26,885 nucleotides of DNA from Chloroflexota bacterium (GTDB taxonomy: Bacteria > Chloroflexota > Limnocylindria > Limnocylindrales > CSP1-4). The position numbers were made by a program, and so were the translations under genes. The notes under the pieces are model-generated. The model ran no database searches and had not been told where the DNA came from. It saw nothing but the letters and a program-made list of their open reading frames with translations. Below are positions 24,184-26,885 of the stretch, in pieces. The stretch is from assembly GCA_021790715.1 (NCBI GenBank), contig JAJYGK010000015.1:1-26885 (forward strand), in the 5' to 3' direction. The stretch's first letter is position 1. Each line of letters begins with the position of its first letter.

Positions 24184-25386
24184 TCAGCCCCGGTCGAAGC
24201 CCTGCGCCGGAACGGGCGGGCAGCGCAGCGGGCGGTCCTCGCGGTAGCCGAGCAGGTAGTCGGCCTGGATGAGCGTATGGAGCTGGCTCGTTCCCTCGTA
24301 GATGACGGCCGCCTTCGAGTTGCGCAGGTAGCGCTCCACCGGGTACTCGGTCGAGTAGCCGTACGCGCCGTGGACCTGGATCGCGTCGAGTGCCGACTGC
24401 ACCGCGTGCTCGGTGCAGAACCACTTGGCGAGGCTCGTCTCGCGCGTGCTGCGCAGGCCGCGGTTCTTGAGGGCCGCCGCCTGCCAGCACAGCAGCCGCC
24501 CCGCCTCGATCCCCTGCCCCATCCTCGCGATGAGCTGCTTGACCAGCTGGTGCTCGCCGATCTCGCGCCCGAACGTGTGTCGCTCGTGCGCGTACGCCAC
24601 CGAGGCATCGAGGCAGGCCTGCGCGAGCCCCACCGCCCCGCTCGCCACGGTGTAGCGGCCCTGGTCGATCGCGCTCATCGCGACCACGAAGCCCTCGCCC
24701 TCCTCGCCGACGCGATTCCCAACCGGCACGCGCACGTCGTCGAAGAAGAGGGTGCCCGTATTGCCGGCGTGGATTCCCATCTTGCCGTGGATGGTGCCGG
24801 TGCTGAAGCCCGGCATGCCGCGCTCGACGATGAAGGCCGTGATGCCGCGGTGGCCCCTCGAGCGGTCGAGCGTGGCGAAGACCAGGAAGTTGTCGGCCAC
24901 GTCGGCCAGGCTGATCCACATCTTCGAGCCGTTCAGGACGTAGGCGTCGCCGTCGCGGCGAGCCGTCGTCTGCAGGTTCGCCGCGTCGGTGCCCACCCCG
25001 GGCTCGGTCAGCCCGAACGTGGCGATCTTCTCGCCGCGGGCCTGGGGGAAGAGGAACCGCCGCTTCTGATCGTCCGTGCCCCACTGCAGCAACGTCAGCG
25101 AGTTCAGCCCGACGTGCACGGAGAGGATCACCCGGAAGGCCGTGTCGGCGCGCTCCATCTCCTCGCACAGGAGGCCCAGGCTGACGTAGTCGAGGCCGGC
25201 GCCGCCGTCCGCCTCGGGAATGGGGGCACCCAGGAACCCGAGCTCGCCCATCTTCGCGAAGACCTCGGTGTGCACCTCGCCGCGCTCGTCCCACTCGCGG
25301 ATGTGCGGCAGGATCTCCGCCTCGGCGAACTCGCGGGCGCTCTGCCGGACCAGGCGCTGCTCGGGCGTGAGCGTGAGGTCGATCAC
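24184..25386 (-). CDS. Acyl-CoA dehydrogenase
   Basis: 400 residues, full length for this FAD enzyme, which introduces a trans-2 double bond into acyl-CoA. Seen: N-terminal helices (LTPEQRLVRQSAREFAEAEILP), ATFGLTEPGVGTDAANLQTTA and YVLNGSKMWISLADVADNFLVFA (FAD/substrate-binding middle domain), RVGEEGEGF, and QVHGAYGYSTEYPVERYLRNSKAAVIYEGTSQLHTLI, where E364 is at the catalytic-base position. The tail (QADYLLGYREDRPLRCPPVP) is longer than in butyryl-CoA dehydrogenase; chain specificity is not readable. GTG at 25386 is preceded by AAAGGA at about 11 bases. The GMC oxidase follows after five bases, suggesting a shared catabolic role: alcohol oxidation and beta-oxidation of the derived acyl-CoA (inferred). 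It is divergent from the aminotransferase gene. Confidence 0.95.
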   Translation of the reverse strand: MIDLTLTPEQRLVRQSAREFAEAEILPHIREWDERGEVHTEVFAKMGELGFLGAPIPEADGGAGLDYVSLGLLCEEMERADTAFRVILSVHVGLNSLTLLQWGTDDQKRRFLFPQARGEKIATFGLTEPGVGTDAANLQTTARRDGDAYVLNGSKMWISLADVADNFLVFATLDRSRGHRGITAFIVERGMPGFSTGTIHGKMGIHAGNTGTLFFDDVRVPVGNRVGEEGEGFVVAMSAIDQGRYTVASGAVGLAQACLDASVAYAHERHTFGREIGEHQLVKQLIARMGQGIEAGRLLCWQAAALKNRGLRSTRETSLAKWFCTEHAVQSALDAIQVHGAYGYSTEYPVERYLRNSKAAVIYEGTSQLHTLIQADYLLGYREDRPLRCPPVPAQGFDRG

Positions 25387-25488
25387 GGGCGGCGATTCCT
25401 TTCGCGCGACGAACGTGATGGGGCGCCCGGGCGGGACGCTGCGGCGCCCATTCTACGGGGCCCCCGGCAACCGCCCGGTGAGCGTCGG

Positions 25489-25494
25489 TATACT
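25489..25494 (+). promoter_or_regulatory. Candidate -10 of the aminotransferase gene
   Basis: TATACT in the divergent region 25387-25554. Transcription would start near 25501, giving a leader of about 54 bases with GAGAGG before the ATG at 25555. The -35 position reads GGCAAC, a weak match. Confidence 0.45.
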
Positions 25495-25554
25495 CGGACG
25501 CGCACCGTCCCTGCCTGCTCGCAGCCGTGGCGGACGGCACCCGAGAGGCCAGCC

Positions 25555-26841
25555 ATGCTCGACACCCGGACCACCCCCGAGTTCGTCTCGCTCGCCCGCG
25601 AGCACATCTCGCCGGTCCTCGGCCTCAAGGCCGAGCGAGCCTTCGTGCGCGGTGCGGGACACCGCCTCTACGACACCGACGACCGGGAGTACCTCGATTT
25701 CGTCTGCGGCATCGCGTGCACGATCCTGGGCCACGGCCATCCGACGGTGACCGCCGCGATCCACCGCCAGGTCGACACGCTCGTGCACATCAACGGCGCA
25801 GGCTACACCGAGTCGACCGCGCGACTGGCGGCCGAGCTGTCGGCGGCGCTCCCCGATCCTCTCGACACGGTCTTCTTCTCCAACGCCGGCACCGAGGTCA
25901 TCGAGGCCGCGATCAAGCTCGCGCGCCGCGTGACCGGCCGGCCGGGGATCGTCGCGTTCCGGGGCGGCTTCCACGGGCGGACGATGGGCTCGGTCGCGCT
26001 GACGAGCAGCAACCCGAACTACCGCGCCGGCTACGAGCCGATGCTCCCCTCCGTCTACCATGCGCCGTTCCCCGATGCGTACCGCATGGGCGGCGAGGAG
26101 GAGGCCAGCCGGCAGGCGCTCGCCGCGCTGCGGGACCTGCTCACCAACGAGATCCCGGGCCGGTCGGTCGCCGCGATCGTCATGGAGGCGGAGCAGGGCG
26201 AGGGCGGCTACCGCCCGGCGCCGGCGAGCTTCCTGCGGGGCGTGCGCGAGATCTGCGACGAGCACGGGATCCTCTGGGTGGCCGACGAGATCCAGTGCGG
26301 CTACGGGCGCACAGGGAAGATGTGGGGCTTCGAGCACGGCGGCGTGGTGCCCGACGTCGTGTGCGTGGCGAAGGGGATCGCGAACGGGCTGCCGCTCTCC
26401 GCCCTGATCACGCGTCGCGAGCTCCAGGAGCGCTGGGGCGTCGGTGCGCACGGCACGACGTTCGGCGGCAATCCCGTCGCGGCCGCCGCCGCGCTCGCGG
26501 TGCTCGAGACGATCCGCGGCGAAGGGCTGGTCGCGAACGCGGCCGCGCGGGGCGCCGAGCTGCGTGCCGGCCTCGAGCGGCTGCAGCGCGCGGATCCGGG
26601 CATCGGCGACGTGCGCGGGTACGGGCTGATGATCGGCGTCGAGTTCGTGGCGGATGCCGCGTCGAAGGCGCCCGACGAGGCCCGGACGAGCCGGGTGCTG
26701 GCGAAGGCGGCGGAGCTGGGGCTCCTGCTGCTCGCCTGCGGGACCGACCACAACGTGATCCGCTGGATCCCGCCGCTCAACGTCACGAGCGAGGAGATCG
26801 GCGAGGCGCTGCGGATCTTCGAGCAGGCGCTGCAGGCGTAG
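25555..26841 (+). CDS. Class III PLP-dependent aminotransferase (4-aminobutyrate/acetylornithine type)
   Basis: 428 residues, full length. Seen: DTDDREYLDFVCGIACTILGHGHPTV near the N-terminus, FFSNAGTEVIEAAIKLAR (phosphate-binding loop), FRGGFHGRTMGSVALT (139-150, the ring-stacking aromatic region), WVADEIQCGYGRTGKMWGFEH with D244 for the pyridine nitrogen, and VCVAKGIANGLP with K273, the Schiff-base lysine. Then HGTTFGGNPVAAAAALAVLE and a C-terminal small domain with IRWIPPLNVT. This pattern covers GABA, acetylornithine and related omega-amino acid aminotransferases; the sequence alone does not separate them. ATG 25555 has GAGAGG six bases upstream. It is alone on its transcript here, with a hairpin 17 bases after the stop. 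Confidence 0.95.
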   Translation: MLDTRTTPEFVSLAREHISPVLGLKAERAFVRGAGHRLYDTDDREYLDFVCGIACTILGHGHPTVTAAIHRQVDTLVHINGAGYTESTARLAAELSAALPDPLDTVFFSNAGTEVIEAAIKLARRVTGRPGIVAFRGGFHGRTMGSVALTSSNPNYRAGYEPMLPSVYHAPFPDAYRMGGEEEASRQALAALRDLLTNEIPGRSVAAIVMEAEQGEGGYRPAPASFLRGVREICDEHGILWVADEIQCGYGRTGKMWGFEHGGVVPDVVCVAKGIANGLPLSALITRRELQERWGVGAHGTTFGGNPVAAAAALAVLETIRGEGLVANAAARGAELRAGLERLQRADPGIGDVRGYGLMIGVEFVADAASKAPDEARTSRVLAKAAELGLLLLACGTDHNVIRWIPPLNVTSEEIGEALRIFEQALQA

Positions 26842-26858
26842 CACCGGCAGACCGTTTG

Positions 26859-26877
26859 GCCGCGGGCAGCCCGCGGC
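26859..26877 (+). terminator. Hairpin after the aminotransferase gene
   Basis: GCCGCGGGC-A-GCCCGCGGC, 9-bp perfect arms with a one-base centre (8 bp with a three-base loop), 17 bases after the stop. No T-run follows before the window ends. Confidence 0.5.
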
Positions 26878-26885
26878 GCGCCGCT

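Noticed and set aside
24179..25540. Extension of the GMC protein upstream to about 1130 residues
   Set aside because: The extra part overlaps the acyl-CoA dehydrogenase gene out of frame. The GTG at 24178, five bases after that gene's stop, starts the conserved N-terminal domain.

Overview
The window comes from a very G+C-rich bacterial chromosome, with third codon positions almost all G or C. It holds 21 protein-coding genes (one cut by the left edge), no rRNA or tRNA that I can see, no CRISPR array and no insertion sequence. A luciferase-like oxidoreductase of the F420/flavin type, a DUF4032 kinase-like protein, a coenzyme-B12 acyl-CoA mutase and promoter-like hexamers 6-9 bases before several start codons (leaderless-transcript style) together suggest Chloroflexota (Limnocylindria-like lineages) or Actinomycetota. 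I lean to the former, but nothing here decides it. Content is housekeeping and metabolic rather than phage or mobile.

Layout. 1-1428 (minus): a homoserine-dehydrogenase-like gene behind a small LiaF-like membrane protein, coupled by a GTGA overlap. 1429-1945: gene-free, with a direct repeat, a perfect inverted repeat and an 11-bp-spaced repeat. 1946-4645 (plus): PAP2/AUR1-like membrane phosphatase, GH1 glycosidase overlapping it by 86 bases, VOC-fold protein. 4795-5539 (plus): a 20-bp palindromic operator, an ArsR-type repressor and thioredoxin. 5546-5650: two GC-rich hairpins between convergent genes. 5721-8382 (minus): DinB-fold protein, small hypothetical, and an acyl-CoA mutase whose active site looks like isobutyryl-CoA mutase rather than methylmalonyl-CoA mutase. 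8553-9182 (plus): lipoprotein. 9183-9733: gene-free. 9734-11409: divergent J-domain protein (minus) and methyltransferase (plus). 11426-15738 (minus): DUF4032 kinase-like protein, DoxD-Rieske fusion, GNAT acetyltransferase, a ~20-bp tandem repeat array, and a small membrane protein. 15885-22037 (plus): LLM oxidoreductase fused to a UbiA prenyltransferase, CPBP-family membrane protein with an N-terminal repeat region, formate-tetrahydrofolate ligase, and a stand-alone cyclic-nucleotide-binding domain. 22148-25386 (minus): GMC alcohol oxidase-like flavoprotein and acyl-CoA dehydrogenase. 25555-26841 (plus): class III aminotransferase.

Working together. The arsR-trxA pair looks like an autoregulated redox unit. 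The GMC oxidase and acyl-CoA dehydrogenase form one minus-strand unit for oxidation of alcohols and acyl-CoAs, and the acyl-CoA mutase fits branched or odd-chain acyl-CoA turnover, though no link between these loci is visible. The most unusual item is the single reading frame joining an LLM oxidoreductase to a MenA/UbiA-like prenyltransferase (15885-18062). Other notable items are the tandem array whose units carry start-codon-like sequence between two minus-strand genes (15061-15253), and the DoxD-Rieske and J-domain/FGK-motif fusions.
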